The position numbers and the translations under genes were made by a program. Positions 1 to 10,332 of a stretch of DNA of 64,000 nucleotides are shown in pieces. Below the pieces are notes generated by a model. It was given only the letters and a program-made list of their open reading frames with translations, made no database searches and had not been told where the DNA came from. The DNA is taken from assembly GCA_050486285.1 (NCBI GenBank), contig JBJHCZ010000010.1, positions 24,643 to 88,642 of the forward strand, read 5' to 3'. Every line of letters starts with the position of its first letter. The stretch's first letter is position 1. This DNA is from JAITWN01 sp050486285 (GTDB lineage Bacteria > Pseudomonadota > Gammaproteobacteria > SZUA-140).

Positions 1-1
1 C

Positions 2-328
2 GAAACCCGCAGCGGATTGCAGTACCAGGTCATCCAGGAAGGCAACGGCAAGCAGCCGTCCGATACCGATACCGTCAGGGTCCATTACCGCGGTACGCTG
101 ATCGACGGCACCGAGTTCGACAGCTCCCATCGTCGCGGCGAGCCGGCGACCTTCCCGGTCAACGCGGTCATCCCCGGCTGGCGCGAAGTGTTGCCGCTGA
201 TGAAGGCAGGATCGAAGTGGAAGGTGTACATCCCCGCAGATCTCGCCTATGGCGAGCGCGGCGCCGGTCCGAACATCGGTCCCAACGAAACCCTGGTGTT
301 CGATATCGAACTGCTGGCGGTCGAGTAG
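2..328 (+). CDS. FKBP-type peptidyl-prolyl cis-trans isomerase (3' part)
   Basis: The reading frame is open from the left edge of the window, so the 5' end is missing; about 108 residues remain. They form a full FKBP domain. The segment SGLQYQVIQEG is the usual entry into the FKBP fold of Mip/FkpA proteins. VHYRGTLIDGTEFDSS and the later VIPGWREVLPLMKAG and AYGERGAG segments carry the usual active-site region. These enzymes speed prolyl isomerisation during protein folding, usually in the periplasm or outer membrane. Whether this one has the N-terminal dimerisation domain and signal peptide of Mip/FkpA cannot be seen. It ends 10 bases before the convergent diguanylate cyclase gene. Confidence 0.9.
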   Translation, partial: ETRSGLQYQVIQEGNGKQPSDTDTVRVHYRGTLIDGTEFDSSHRRGEPATFPVNAVIPGWREVLPLMKAGSKWKVYIPADLAYGERGAGPNIGPNETLVFDIELLAVE

Positions 329-337
329 GCTAACCGC

Positions 338-1681
338 TCAGCGCGGCATCGCCAGCGGCAGTCCGTCGCCGCCGGTATCATTTCTCCTGACACGATTGCG
401 GCCGCCGGTCTTCGCGAGATACATCGCGCGATCGGCGGCCTCGATCAACTGCCTCGGAGTGAGGATCTTGTCCGAGGTCGTCGCCACCCCGATACTCAGC
501 GTCAGTTGCAGTTTTTCGCCCTCATCCGTCAGCAGGGGATGGCTGGCGATCTGCTTGCGGATGCGCTCGGCCAGGATCATCGCTTCCTCGATCGGCGTCT
601 CGGGCAGCAGCGCCGCGAGTTCGTCGCCGCCGTAGCGGGCGACGACATCCCCCTTGCGGCTGATCGCATTGATCACCGTGGCGGCCATCTGCAAGGCCGC
701 GTCCCCGGCGAGATGACCGTATGAGTCGTTTATTTCCTTGAACTTGTCGATGTCTATCAGCAGCATCGACAGCGGATGCAGATAGCGTTGCGCGCGATGC
801 AGCTCTTCTTCGAGTAATCGTTCGAATTCCCGCCGGTTGTAAAGATTGGTCAGGCCGTCGCGGATCGCCAGGTTCGCCAGCTTGACCTGGTCCTGTTCCA
901 GGCGTCCGGCCATCTCGTTGATGCCTCGCGCCAGCTCGCCGAGTTCGTTTTGCGCGTCATGCGCGATGCGGTGGGACAACTCGCCGCGACCATAACGGGC
1001 GATGCCCTCGTTCAGCAGGCGCAGGGGACGCAGCACATGGCGCGCGAGCGTCAGGCTGGCGATCGAGAAGATCAGCAGGGCGCAGCTGAAGCACAGGAAC
1101 ATTACGATAGCCATCGACCGGTGCCAACCGGAGACGATCCGCCGGTATTCCTCGATTCCCCTGATACGGAGGTTCTGGGATTCGAACAGCATGCTGGTAA
1201 CGGTGGTGGTGTGGTTCTGGAACATATCGCTGGCGTAAATCAGGTCTCCGCTATCGACCGGTGACTGGTTCTTGATCGTGAAGATCGCGCGCGCGACATT
1301 GAGGGCCGCCTTCCATTCGTCACGGGCATTCACGAGCAGCTTGTGCTGCTCTTCAGACAGGGTCGTCTCACGGAGGATGTCCTCGAAGGCGGTTTCGACG
1401 TCGTCGGCGCGTTGCTCGAACAGGTCCGATTCGTGCGGATTGCCCCAGGCGAGATAGTTATAGATCGGCTCGACGGTGGACAGCGTACCGTCGCGCAGCG
1501 CGACGAGTTGGCGGAGTTCCACCAGTTCGCGGTCGGCGAGTTCATTGTAATGGGTGATCGTCGTCTTCAGGGCCAGCCACGACGTCACCAGCAAAAACAG
1601 GATCAGCAGCAGCATCCCGGTCAGATAGACGGTGAAATGCCCGCGCAGGGAGAGCGACCTGTGGCGAAGTGAATTCACCAT
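338..1681 (-). CDS. membrane-bound diguanylate cyclase (HAMP-GGDEF)
   Basis: A 447-residue protein expected to make cyclic di-GMP from two GTP. A first membrane helix lies at about residues 16-38. It is followed by a helical periplasmic sensor region and a second helix near residues 190-212. A HAMP linker follows, then a C-terminal GGDEF domain. The signature is GGDEL rather than GGDEF or GGEEF. It is preceded five residues upstream by RKGD, which fits the RxxD product-inhibition site, so feedback control is probably kept. The substrate-binding DIDKFKEINDSYGH segment is intact, so the cyclase is probably active despite the final Leu. The signal it senses is unknown. Confidence 0.9.
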   Translation of the reverse strand: MVNSLRHRSLSLRGHFTVYLTGMLLLILFLLVTSWLALKTTITHYNELADRELVELRQLVALRDGTLSTVEPIYNYLAWGNPHESDLFEQRADDVETAFEDILRETTLSEEQHKLLVNARDEWKAALNVARAIFTIKNQSPVDSGDLIYASDMFQNHTTTVTSMLFESQNLRIRGIEEYRRIVSGWHRSMAIVMFLCFSCALLIFSIASLTLARHVLRPLRLLNEGIARYGRGELSHRIAHDAQNELGELARGINEMAGRLEQDQVKLANLAIRDGLTNLYNRREFERLLEEELHRAQRYLHPLSMLLIDIDKFKEINDSYGHLAGDAALQMAATVINAISRKGDVVARYGGDELAALLPETPIEEAMILAERIRKQIASHPLLTDEGEKLQLTLSIGVATTSDKILTPRQLIEAADRAMYLAKTGGRNRVRRNDTGGDGLPLAMPR

Positions 1682-1794
1682 CTCATTGAATTCCTGACAT
1701 TAATATCCCGGACCGTCTGGTGGATGCACCCCCTACATATCGGTCCCCGGGCGGGAAATCTTAGGGGCCTGGCCGGGACGGCCTATCCCCGGCC

Positions 1795-2268
1795 TCAGGC
1801 CGTGAGCAGGGTCAGGTGGTAGCAGGCCAGCGCGGCGTACAGCGCGAGGACGACATGAAGGACGTCTCCGCCGCGCAGACGGAAGAAGCGGAAGCGGCGG
1901 TGGGCGACGATGAATAATACGCAGATCGCGGTGATCGCCAGCTTGACCGCAACGAACAGCGTCGCGTCGATGGCGATCAGTGCGTCCATGACCGGATTGA
2001 GCTCGATCGCGCCGCGCTGGAGCAGGAGCAGCGTGAACAGGGCATCGGCGGAGGAGAGCAGCAGGATCGCGATCGTGACGGCGGCGGTGACCGGCTCGAC
2101 GATGTCGAGGTAACGGTCCGTGCCGGCCTCGTCCATCCGGCGGAATGCCAGGCGGCGGCCCCGATACAGGCTGTGCAGCAGCGTACGCGGCGAGTTGCGG
2201 CGTCGATCCGGCGCATCGCGCCGGTTGCTGGCTGCGGTCACGGAGGCCAATGCCGGCGTTACGGCCAC
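1795..2268 (-). CDS. small membrane protein, DUF5658-like
   Basis: I chose the GTG start because AGGGGAGGA lies six bases upstream of it; a longer GTG-started version would run into the prfC promoter region. The product is about 157 residues: a basic, disordered N-terminal third and then three or four hydrophobic helices. It has the pattern ADALFTLLLLQRGAIELNPVM followed by a Lys-containing helix. This layout (helix, LxRG..ELNPVM, helix, helix) matches the uncharacterised DUF5658 family as I remember it. No function is known. It is divergent from prfC. Confidence 0.65.
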   Translation of the reverse strand: MAVTPALASVTAASNRRDAPDRRRNSPRTLLHSLYRGRRLAFRRMDEAGTDRYLDIVEPVTAAVTIAILLLSSADALFTLLLLQRGAIELNPVMDALIAIDATLFVAVKLAITAICVLFIVAHRRFRFFRLRGGDVLHVVLALYAALACYHLTLLTA

Positions 2269-2312
2269 GAGCGATCCTCCCCTGTGGTATATCCGATGCT
2301 GGATGGGACCAT

Positions 2313-2318
2313 TATAAT
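2313..2318 (+). promoter_or_regulatory. candidate -10 box for prfC
   Basis: A perfect TATAAT lies 33 bases upstream of the prfC ATG in the short divergent gap. No good -35 hexamer is visible at 16-18 bp spacing, so only the -10 is offered. The predicted leader is about 27 nt, with a weak GGAA ahead of the ATG. Confidence 0.4.
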
Positions 2319-2351
2319 GCCAGACTTTTGTCACAGCCCGGAATCTTCGCG

Positions 2352-3929
2352 ATGCCCCTGAACCCCGAAACGGCCCGCCGCCGCACCTTTGCGATCATCT
2401 CGCACCCGGACGCCGGCAAGACCACGCTGACCGAGAAGCTGCTGCTGTTCGGCGGCGCAATCCAGCTCGCCGGCGCGGTCAAGGGGCGCAAGGCCGCGCG
2501 CCACGCGACCTCGGACTGGATGGCGCTGGAACAGCAGCGCGGGATCTCGGTGACGACCTCGGTGCTGCAGTTCCCGTATCACGACGCCGTCATCAACCTG
2601 CTCGACACCCCCGGCCACCAGGATTTCTCCGAGGACACCTACCGCGTGCTGACCGCGGTCGATTCGGCGCTGATGGTCATCGACAGCGCGAAGGGCGTCG
2701 AGGAACGCACGATCAAACTGATGGAGGTATGCCGCTTGCGCGACACGCCGATCATCACCTTCATCAACAAGCTCGACCGCGAGGGGCGGCCGCCGGTCGA
2801 TCTGATCGACGAGATCGAGGCGGTGCTGAAGATGCCGTGCGCGCCGGTGACCTGGCCGATCGGCATGGGCAAGGGCTTCAAGGGCGTGTTCGACCTGCTC
2901 CATGACCGCGTGCAGCTGTTCAGCCCGACCCACGGCGGCCGCATCAAGAGCGGCGAGATCATCGAGGGCATCGGCAATCCGCGCCTCGACGAACTGCTCG
3001 GCACGGTCGCGGCCGAACTGCGCGAGGAAGTCGAGCTGGTGCGCGGCGCCAGCCAGGCCTTCGATCTCGACGCCTATCGCAGGGGCCGCCAGACCCCGGT
3101 GTTCTTCGGTTCGGCGATCAACAACTTCGGCATCCGCGAACTGCTCGACGCCTTCGTCGGCTGGGCGCCGGGTCCGCTGTCGCGGCCGACCGTGACGCGG
3201 ATCGTCACGCCGGACGAGGACAAGTTCACCGGTTTTGTATTCAAGATCCAGGCGAATATGGATCCGGCGCACCGCGACCGCATCGCCTTCCTGCGTATCT
3301 GTTCGGGAAAATACACGCGCGGCATGAAGGTCTGGCATACGCGGCTCAAGCGCCAGGTGCAGATCCCGAACGCGATCACCTTCATGGCCTCGGAACGCGA
3401 ACACGCCGACGAGGCCTGGCCCGGCGACATCATCGGCATCCACAACCACGGCACCATCGTCATCGGCGATACCTTCACCCAGGGCGAGGACCTGAAGTTC
3501 ACCGGCATCCCGGACTTCGCGCCGGAGCTGTTCCGTCGCGTCGTACTGCGCGACCCGATGAAGATGAAGGCGCTGCAGAAGGGTGTCGACCAGTTGTCGG
3601 AGGAGGGCGCGACCCGCGTGTTCCGCCCGCTGCTCGGCAACGACATCGTCATCGGCGCCGTCGGGGTCTTGCAGTTCGACGTCGTCGCGTACCGGCTCAA
3701 GCACGAGTATTCGGTCGACTGCGCCTACGACAACGTCCAGGTCGCGACCGCGCGCTGGGTCAACTGCAAGGATGAAAAGAAACTCACCGAATTCCGCAAC
3801 AAGCTCCCCGAGCATCTCGCGCTCGACAGCGGCGGGGCGCTGGTCTATCTCGCGCCGACGCGCGTCAACCTGCAACTGACGATGGAGCGCTGGCCGGAGA
3901 TCGAGTTTCGGGCGACGCGGGAGCATTGA
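2352..3929 (+). CDS. prfC: peptide chain release factor 3
   Basis: RF3 is a translational GTPase that removes RF1/RF2 from the ribosome after peptide release. The ATG at 2352 gives 525 residues, close to the E. coli length of 529. Reading upstream only adds non-homologous sequence. The G domain shows the P-loop HPDAGKTTLTEK, the switch II DTPGHQDFSEDT and the NKLD guanine-specificity motif, followed by the EF-G-like domains II and III. RGISVTTSVLQF is typical of RF3 and separates it from EF-G and LepA. The gene is single, with the cassette island downstream. Confidence 0.96.
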   Translation: MPLNPETARRRTFAIISHPDAGKTTLTEKLLLFGGAIQLAGAVKGRKAARHATSDWMALEQQRGISVTTSVLQFPYHDAVINLLDTPGHQDFSEDTYRVLTAVDSALMVIDSAKGVEERTIKLMEVCRLRDTPIITFINKLDREGRPPVDLIDEIEAVLKMPCAPVTWPIGMGKGFKGVFDLLHDRVQLFSPTHGGRIKSGEIIEGIGNPRLDELLGTVAAELREEVELVRGASQAFDLDAYRRGRQTPVFFGSAINNFGIRELLDAFVGWAPGPLSRPTVTRIVTPDEDKFTGFVFKIQANMDPAHRDRIAFLRICSGKYTRGMKVWHTRLKRQVQIPNAITFMASEREHADEAWPGDIIGIHNHGTIVIGDTFTQGEDLKFTGIPDFAPELFRRVVLRDPMKMKALQKGVDQLSEEGATRVFRPLLGNDIVIGAVGVLQFDVVAYRLKHEYSVDCAYDNVQVATARWVNCKDEKKLTEFRNKLPEHLALDSGGALVYLAPTRVNLQLTMERWPEIEFRATREH

Positions 3930-4363
3930 TGCCTGTGTCGCGCCCAGCTTTTGCAGGCCCGCGATACTGATCCACGCGCGGTGCGAACAATGCTATACGG
4001 AATCGGGATGGCATCGGCGAGCTGACGTTACACCGAGGTTCCATCTCGCCGTCACGGCGCGCCTTCATGGAGTATCCAGCGATGTCTCGGGGCCGAAATC
4101 GGCCGGATGAATGGCTGCGCGCGCAGCAGGTGTCAGCGTGTGAAAGCAGATTTAATACCTTGTTTTACAAGTGCGATTGAATATTGGTTCCCGGAATCGT
4201 TATTCGCGAACGGTGCGGTTGTTACCCGGCATGACGGAATTCCGTCTTCATCCATGAGAGTCTTGAAGGTATCCTAGCGAAAAGGACAGGGGCGGGGGAA
4301 GGCTGGTCTGTGCTACACGGCATCGGCCTATCTTTGATATTCCCGCATCCACCTAATATTAAT
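3930..4363. other. gene-free flank left of the cassette island
   Basis: This 434-bp stretch between prfC and the first cassette boundary holds no convincing open reading frame on either strand and no integron integrase gene. Base composition drops toward its right end. A TTGATA (4334-4339) and TAATAT (4354-4359) pair sits just before the recombination core at 4364, but its 14-bp spacing is short for a sigma-70 promoter. I see no repeat, tRNA or clear terminator. Confidence 0.5.
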
Positions 4364-4370
4364 GTTGGGC
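4364..4370 (+). other. integron core site (GTTGGGC), left boundary of cassette 1
   Basis: GTTGGGC fits the GTTRRRY core cut by IntI integrases between G and TT. TTGGGC at its right would be the 5' end of cassette 1, and it matches the GCCCAAC half-site at that cassette's 3' end, as expected if the cassette once closed into a circle. No RYYYAAC partner is visible in the 100 bases to the left. The site is therefore attI-like or a secondary site rather than an attC. Confidence 0.5.
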
Positions 4371-5514
4371 ACCGTAAACCCTAGTCCAAGGTAGAGGGAA
4401 CGAATGTCATCGGACGACGAAATGAATCTCCTAATGGAGCAGCACCAAAAGGCTATGGCCGAGCGCGCTCGTTCTGAACTCGAAAGATCATCCCATTTGA
4501 TAGAGAGATTTACAGAAATAGCGGCGATCAGAGGAGTTTCCCTCTCTCCAGATTCATTTAGCTATATTCCAAAGATTGGAATCGTTGCCTCAGCCCCGGG
4601 ACTTGCCAAGGACCTTTTGGGATTTGCCGCGACAGAAAGAGATGGCCTGTTCGCATACGACGATATCGCGGCGCGCTTTCCGCCGAGTCAGTTCAGAGAA
4701 GGTTACTTCATTGGGCATGACTACATGCTTATGGCTCACCCGTACTATAGGCGCGGAATGCACCCACTGAATAACTGGGCGCCAAGATTTATTAGCCTTT
4801 TCTGGGGGTTGGATTCGCGGAGTATCAAGAAATTCATCGCCATTGATGAGGACCGCGTACGAATCAACGTCGACAACTCTGCCTATGTAGAATTGGATAC
4901 TTGGTATGGCGCGCCATTCAACGAAGACATCAGCAGGATAAAAGAAGGGACAGTAAAGCTAAGGCCGCCCGCCGATCTTGATGCGCGCTATGTAGACCTA
5001 TTGTTCGACCAGGCTTACTGCCTTGACATCAAATGGGGCGAAGCGAGGGAAATCAAGACATTCCAGGCGCTTGAGATCAAGACGCACGACGCCAATCTCT
5101 TCATCGATGGAAAAACGCTATTCCCCGCACGTTATCTGCACGCGGAATTCGACTTGTTAAGAGGCACGTTCAGGCATTTTGATGGGGCGATCCAGCTATT
5201 TACTGAAGATGAATATCTTCGCCGCCGCGACGCTGATTTCAACTTTCCATCAAAGAACATTGAACACATTAAGGCAAGGTCAAGGAAAGTCTTCAAGCTC
5301 AACGGCGCAATACCTGTCAAGACTTGGGTAGAGCTCTGTTGCCACTTTTTCACTGGGAACCCCCTTACCTTCGAGTATTTCAATGGTTCTTATCCGGAGC
5401 ACATCACCGACATCGTTGATAAGGTAAGGGCGCGTTCCTGATGACTCATCGGTGCCCAACACATCATTCCACCGGACCTGCCGCCTATCCGCGGCGCGCC
5501 GGAGAATTCAGACG
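4365..5514 (+). mobile_element. integron gene cassette 1 (unknown gene)
   Basis: This 1150-bp unit runs from the TT of the core at 4364 to the G of the core at 5514. It has the usual cassette form: a short 39-nt leader, one gene filling most of the unit, and a 3' attC. Base composition is clearly more AT-rich than the surrounding genes, pointing to recent transfer. Confidence 0.7.
4404..5441 (+). CDS. hypothetical protein carried by an integron cassette
   Basis: I do not recognise the family of this 345-residue protein. It begins with an acidic and charged helix (residues 1-35) that could form a coiled coil. A mixed alpha/beta, Trp- and Tyr-rich body follows, with no signal peptide or membrane helix. 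Features include GHDYMLMAHPYYRRGMHPLNNWAP near residue 110 and a basic C-terminal third. The start is supported by AGGGAACG just ahead of the ATG. The stop lies 12 bases before the attC half-site. It lacks its own clear promoter and may depend on upstream transcription. Its AT-rich codon use is unlike its neighbours. Confidence 0.75.
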   Translation: MSSDDEMNLLMEQHQKAMAERARSELERSSHLIERFTEIAAIRGVSLSPDSFSYIPKIGIVASAPGLAKDLLGFAATERDGLFAYDDIAARFPPSQFREGYFIGHDYMLMAHPYYRRGMHPLNNWAPRFISLFWGLDSRSIKKFIAIDEDRVRINVDNSAYVELDTWYGAPFNEDISRIKEGTVKLRPPADLDARYVDLLFDQAYCLDIKWGEAREIKTFQALEIKTHDANLFIDGKTLFPARYLHAEFDLLRGTFRHFDGAIQLFTEDEYLRRRDADFNFPSKNIEHIKARSRKVFKLNGAIPVKTWVELCCHFFTGNPLTFEYFNGSYPEHITDIVDKVRARS

Positions 5515-5520
5515 TTGGGC
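5454..5520 (+). repeat. attC recombination site of cassette 1
   Basis: A 67-bp imperfect palindrome bounded by GCCCAAC (5454-5460) and GTTGGGC (5514-5520). These fit the RYYYAAC and GTTRRRY half-sites and are exact inverse complements. Between them CCGG and GCCGC pair with GCGGC and CCGG around the loop CTATCC, with unpaired bases as in folded attC sites. It lies directly after the stop codon of the cassette gene. Confidence 0.8.
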
Positions 5521-5533
5521 AGAATAGTCACGC

Positions 5534-5562
5534 TTGACGATAATCACGCTACGCGATACTAT
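5534..5562 (+). promoter_or_regulatory. sigma-70-type promoter of higBA
   Basis: TTGACG (5534-5539) and TACTAT (5557-5562) are separated by exactly 17 bp. The higB ATG begins only six bases after the -10 box and has no Shine-Dalgarno sequence, so the predicted transcript would be leaderless or nearly so. Confidence 0.65.
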
Positions 5563-5567
5563 TTGGT

Positions 5568-5846
5568 ATGATTAGATCGTTTAAGTGCTCTGACACAGAA
5601 TCTTTGTCTAGAGGAATTCGCGTAAGGCGGTTTGTGAATATTGCGGCAGTGGCTCGACGAAAATTGCGGCAGATGGAGATCGCTAGCCGGTTGGATGATC
5701 TGAAGGTCCCGCCCGGGAACCGACTAGAGGCCCTTAAGGGCAAGCGTTCTGGCCAGTACAGCATCCGAATAAACGATCAATGGCGCGTCTGTTTCCGATG
5801 GTCGGAGGCGGGAGCGGAAGAAGTTGAGATCGTAGATTACCACTGA
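5568..5846 (+). CDS. higB: HigB-type ribosome-dependent mRNA interferase toxin
   Basis: A 92-residue RelE/HigB-superfamily toxin. The start MIRSFKCSDTESL, the central LDDLKVPPGNRLEALKG and the closing YSIRINDQWRVCFRW...VEIVDYH are the standard pattern of the HigB/RelE-like plasmid-maintenance family. These toxins cleave mRNA on the translating ribosome. Toxin before antitoxin is the normal order for higBA. The ATG has no ribosome-binding site and follows the promoter closely. higA begins 12 bases downstream. The protein is full length with no visible lesion. Confidence 0.92.
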   Translation: MIRSFKCSDTESLSRGIRVRRFVNIAAVARRKLRQMEIASRLDDLKVPPGNRLEALKGKRSGQYSIRINDQWRVCFRWSEAGAEEVEIVDYH

Positions 5847-5857
5847 GGTAAATAATT

Positions 5858-6196
5858 ATGAGAAAACTTGAGCCCGTTACACCTGGCGAGCTTCTGTCAG
5901 AGGAGTTTCTCAAGCCAATGGCACTGAGCCAGTATCGACTGGCCAAAGAAATTGATGTGCCTGCGCAGCGTATCAGTGAGATTGTTGCAGGTAAACGAAC
6001 GATCACTGCTGACACTGATTTGCGGTTATGCCGGTTCTTTGGTTTGTCTGCTGGTTATTGGCTACGAGCCCAGGCAGCCTTCGATACAGAGGTTGCGGAG
6101 CGTCAGATGGGGCCAGTGCTGAGAAGAATTAAGCCTTGGGTTGCAGATGCTGCCCAACAAGGCGCTCCAGCTGATGCCGCAAAGCGGCGCAGCTGA
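5858..6196 (+). CDS. higA: HigA-type antitoxin (XRE family)
   Basis: A 112-residue helix-turn-helix antitoxin that would bind HigB and repress the higBA promoter. MRKLEPVTPGELLSEEFLKPM opens the HigA family. LSQYRLAKEIDVPAQRISEIVAGKRTITADTDLRL is the XRE-type DNA-binding domain, followed by LCRFFGLSAGYWLRAQAAFD. GAGGT lies ahead of the ATG. The reading frame runs into the cassette attC and the stop is inside the site, so the last dozen or so residues are partly encoded by attC sequence. Confidence 0.92.
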   Translation: MRKLEPVTPGELLSEEFLKPMALSQYRLAKEIDVPAQRISEIVAGKRTITADTDLRLCRFFGLSAGYWLRAQAAFDTEVAERQMGPVLRRIKPWVADAAQQGAPADAAKRRS

Positions 6197-6211
6197 CCGC
6201 TGGCGTTAGGG
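6152..6211 (+). repeat. attC recombination site of cassette 2
   Basis: A 60-bp site starting GCCCAACAAGGCGCTCCAGC and ending TGGCGTTAGGG, with the central hairpin GCCGC-AAA-GCGGC. The overall pattern is that of a classic short attC. The right core GTTAGGG departs from GTTRRRY only at its last base. That base belongs to whatever lies beyond the cut point, so the mismatch fits a boundary with non-cassette or decayed DNA. Confidence 0.8.
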
Positions 6212-6282
6212 CTACAAGAGAAAATACTTGGATACCATGGAAAAAGTAGGTTTCATAATTAGGTGTCTGGCGAAACGACGAC

Positions 6283-6625
6283 TTGGGCAGTCCGGCCGGC
6301 CAGCGGCCGCCCGGCTATTCCGGGGAGCACCGGATGCAGTGCCGGATCCTCGAACTCGATCCGCCCCGCAAGCTGGCCATCAGCTGGGGGAAGCAGCAGC
6401 GACGTTTCCTTCGAGCTGGAGCCGAAGGGCGCGAGGGTACGGCTCACCGTCACCCATCGGCGCCTGCCCGATCGCGCGACCCTGCTGAACGTCAGCGCCG
6501 GCTGGCACGCGCACCTGGACGTTCTGGTCGCCTGTACGACAGATCAGGCGCCGGAGGAATCGTTCTGGGAAAGCTGGAGCCGCCTCAAGCAGGAATACGG
6601 CGGGCGCCAGCCTCAATCGCCGTAG
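6283..6625 (+). pseudogene. frameshifted SRPBCC (AHSA1-like) domain remnant
   Basis: One frame encodes MQCRILELDPPRKLAISWG. After a one-base shift near 6390-6398 the next frame carries SFELEPKGARVRLTVTHRRL through GWHAHLDVLVA to the stop. Joined, they match the second half of an AHSA1/SRPBCC ligand-binding domain. Removing one base in the run after TGGGGG restores a single frame. The N-terminal 40-50 residues are absent; the sequence changes to AT-rich cassette-border DNA at about 6270. The gene therefore seems both truncated and frameshifted. Confidence 0.65.
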
Positions 6626-6999
6626 CGTACCTGTCGGCTGCCGAGTACGCTGCCGTCCTCGTCGACGACCTCGACGGTCCATTCGCCGTGCCAGTCGGGC
6701 AGCAATTGCTTGCTCGACCATACCCGCCAGCGCGGGCCGCCGACCCTGAACGCGACCTCGGCATGGGCTTCGCCGCCGTGCATCCAGCGGTGTCTGACGG
6801 TGCGGCCATCGAGATTACGCAACTCGGTGAAGAACGTGACTTCGGCGGAGTGGCCGGGGATCGGATCGAGCCGGTCGACCGGCTCGCGGTCGCTGATGCC
6901 GCTGGTGAACTGCGCGCGGGCGACATGGTCGGCCAGCGCTGAACCGGCGATCGCCGGGAGCGCCAGCGCCAACAGGCAGGGGAGCAGTATCCTGAACAT
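6613..6999 (-). CDS. exported protein with DUF2914-like domain
   Basis: A 128-residue protein with a signal peptide (MFRILLPCLLALALPAIAGSALA) and a small beta-rich domain. VARAQFTSGISDREPVD..., then FFTELRNLDGRTVRHRWMHGG and the closing WTVEVVDEDGSVLGSRQVRY, match the DUF2914 family as I know it. The function is unknown and the location probably periplasmic. It is 37 bases downstream of valS on the same strand. It overlaps the SRPBCC remnant tail to tail. Confidence 0.75.
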   Translation of the reverse strand: MFRILLPCLLALALPAIAGSALADHVARAQFTSGISDREPVDRLDPIPGHSAEVTFFTELRNLDGRTVRHRWMHGGEAHAEVAFRVGGPRWRVWSSKQLLPDWHGEWTVEVVDEDGSVLGSRQVRYGD

Positions 7000-7036
7000 G
7001 GGCGTTACCTCCTCTGGTGATGGATGCCTTCCGGCA

Positions 7037-9876
<2,840 letters not shown>

Positions 9877-9877
<1 letters not shown>

Positions 9878-10332
9878 TACTTGTCCTGGAGCTTGTGCGA
9901 TTGCGGCTCGTGGCCGCGCTCGCGGTAGAAACGAAAGCGTTCGCGCCCGGCCGCGCGGTCCGGCGCGGACGGCGCGACGATCTCGGCGATGCGCGGGAAG
10001 CGCGCGTAGAAATCCGGCACGCCGGCGCTGAGATTGATCAGCACATCGGCATCGGCGGGTGGCCTGTCGCCGGCGCCGATCAGCACCGGCGGCGGCTCGC
10101 CGGTCTCGCCGGCGCGGCCGTGCGGCACGAAGCTGCCGTCGCGAAAGGTCCACAGCAGCTCGTCGATGCCGGCGGCCTCGGCCTCGGAGCCGGCATGCAG
10201 GTAGACCGTGTGACCGAGTTTCCAGGCCTTTTCCGCCAGCCGGCAGGACAGCCGCTCGCGGGCGTTCGGGGACTCGTCGGAGAGGATGTAGAAATCGATC
10301 CGCATCGGCGCGGGATGCAGGTCAGCGTTCAT
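9877..10332 (-). CDS. holC: DNA polymerase III chi subunit
   Basis: A 151-residue protein with the HolC fold: RIDFYILSDESPNARERLSCRLAEKAW at the N terminus, the central ELLWTFRDGSFVPHG motif and DVLINLSAGVPDFYARFPRIAEIV. Chi links the clamp loader to single-strand-binding protein. The ATG at 10332 overlaps the pepA end by 11 bases. A second in-frame ATG at 10305 (MRIDFYIL) matches homologue N termini better and may be the true start. The order pepA-holC-valS is the usual gammaproteobacterial operon. Confidence 0.93.

Larger units (their letters stand above)
5515..6205 (+). mobile_element. integron gene cassette 2 (higBA)
   Basis: This 691-bp unit runs between the cut points of two consecutive core sites. 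It holds an internal promoter, a HigB-type toxin, a HigA-type antitoxin and a 3' attC. Its 5' end, TTGGGC, is the complement of its 3' half-site GCCCAAC, which supports a past circular form. Toxin-antitoxin cassettes with their own promoter are well known in chromosomal integrons, where they are thought to stabilise arrays. Confidence 0.8.

Noticed and set aside
2145..2351. N-terminal extension of prfC upstream of the ATG at 2352
   Set aside because: The extension has no RF3 homology, overlaps the divergent gene and contains the likely promoter.
2331..3926. Long minus-strand open frame opposite prfC
   Set aside because: Its composition (Arg, Asp, Val, His rich) is that of an antisense shadow and it has no domain signal.
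3980..4035. Possible decayed attC (GCGAAC...CTGACGTTACAC) left of the cassettes
   Set aside because: Neither end fits RYYYAAC or GTTRRRY and the inner halves do not pair convincingly.
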